Origin: Lucifuga dentata
Taxonomy: Eukaryota > Chordata > Actinopteri > Ophidiiformes > Bythitidae
Length of the DNA stretch: 64,000 bases
Direction: 5' to 3'
Assembly: GCA_014773175.1 (NCBI GenBank)
Contig: VXCM01000305.1
Coordinates: 183,012-247,011, forward strand
The first letter of the stretch is position 1; each line of letters opens with the position of its first letter. Under the pieces are notes generated by a model that did not search any database, was not told where the DNA came from, and saw nothing but the letters and a program-made list of their open reading frames with translations. Both the position numbers and the translations under genes were made by a program. Positions 63,887 to 64,000 of the stretch are shown here, piece after piece.

Positions 63887-64000
63887 CTTGAAAGAATAAT
63901 TAAGTTGGACGAAACACAGGAGGCTGGACAAGGGGGTTGAACCGTCGGGGCGAGACGGGATACAGGACTCCTTTCGCCCGGGTCTTCACACACAGCAGCG
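63640..64000 (-). promoter_or_regulatory. CpG-rich region, likely mid2 promoter and first-exon CpG island
   Basis: From about 63640, and most strongly 63720-64000, CpG dinucleotides become frequent (for example gcccgagcgc, ccggcgtgtcggagcgccgc, gtcggggcgagacggg). They are scarce in the AT-rich introns. I see no clear TATA box. A CpG island at the 5' edge of a minus-strand gene is the usual vertebrate promoter pattern; the assignment is inferred. Confidence 0.5.
63851..64000 (-). other. mid2: probable mid2 non-coding first exon (partial or whole)
   Basis: Minus-strand sequence ends in a strong donor, AAGCTG|GTAGGT, with GT at 63850-63849. The surrounding 250 bp is CpG-rich, unlike the rest of the window. 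It lies 20.2 kb upstream of the acceptor at 43690. The transcription start is not determinable and may lie beyond base 64000. An ATG at 63886-63884 opens a frame that crosses the splice junction. The link to mid2 rests on position, strand and splice signals only. Confidence 0.45.

Overview
The window is teleost fish genomic DNA. It is AT-rich and intron-dominated, very dense in (CA)n, (GA)n and poly-A/T simple repeats, and carries fragments of fish-type LINEs and DNA transposons. I found no prokaryotic gene organisation. The only gene I can support with confidence is the 5' half of mid2 (midline 2, TRIM1), a tripartite-motif E3 ubiquitin ligase of microtubules. It is read on the minus strand, from right to left.

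mid2 layout, in transcript order: a probable non-coding first exon in CpG-rich sequence at the right edge (splice donor at 63850/63849); a 20-kb intron; the first coding exon (coding 43633-42812, 274 codons: RING, B-box 1, B-box 2); a 26-kb intron; a 96-bp coiled-coil exon (16614-16519); a 9-kb intron; a 108-bp coiled-coil exon (7315-7208); a 6-kb intron; and a 149-bp exon (1202-1054). The window then stops inside the next intron. These exons give 391 whole codons plus 2 nt. The COS box, fibronectin type III and B30.2/SPRY parts must lie to the left of base 1. Residue choices fit MID2 better than its paralogue MID1. The linker between RING and B-box 1 is about 50 residues longer than I recall for mammalian MID proteins and is rich in Ser, Gly, Thr, His and Asn.

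The rest is intron. Recognisable contents are: two same-family LINE reverse-transcriptase fragments on the minus strand (8.6 kb and 16 kb); two L2/CR1-like LINE 3' parts on the plus strand (24.8-25.4 kb and 55.3-55.65 kb); a Tc1/mariner-superfamily (IS630-like) element with 38-bp terminal inverted repeats and TA target duplication at 37788-39544, which has lost its catalytic core and sits inside an older inverted-repeat element (37515-39891); two MITE-like copies (48.3 kb and 56.4 kb); a roughly 500-bp dispersed repeat in two opposite copies (14.4 kb and 36.5 kb); a widespread aquatic-animal repeat at 60.1-60.5 kb; and about 30 microsatellites.

Assembly quality matters here. The window has 18 single Ns. 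Thirteen are in or beside simple repeats, and five sit between two identical 61-67 bp copies, which looks like unmerged contig overlap rather than biology. I see no novel gene system. The observations most worth checking are the nested transposon, a 29-codon upstream ORF predicted to end 2 nt before the mid2 start, the expanded RING/B-box linker, and the N-flanked duplications.
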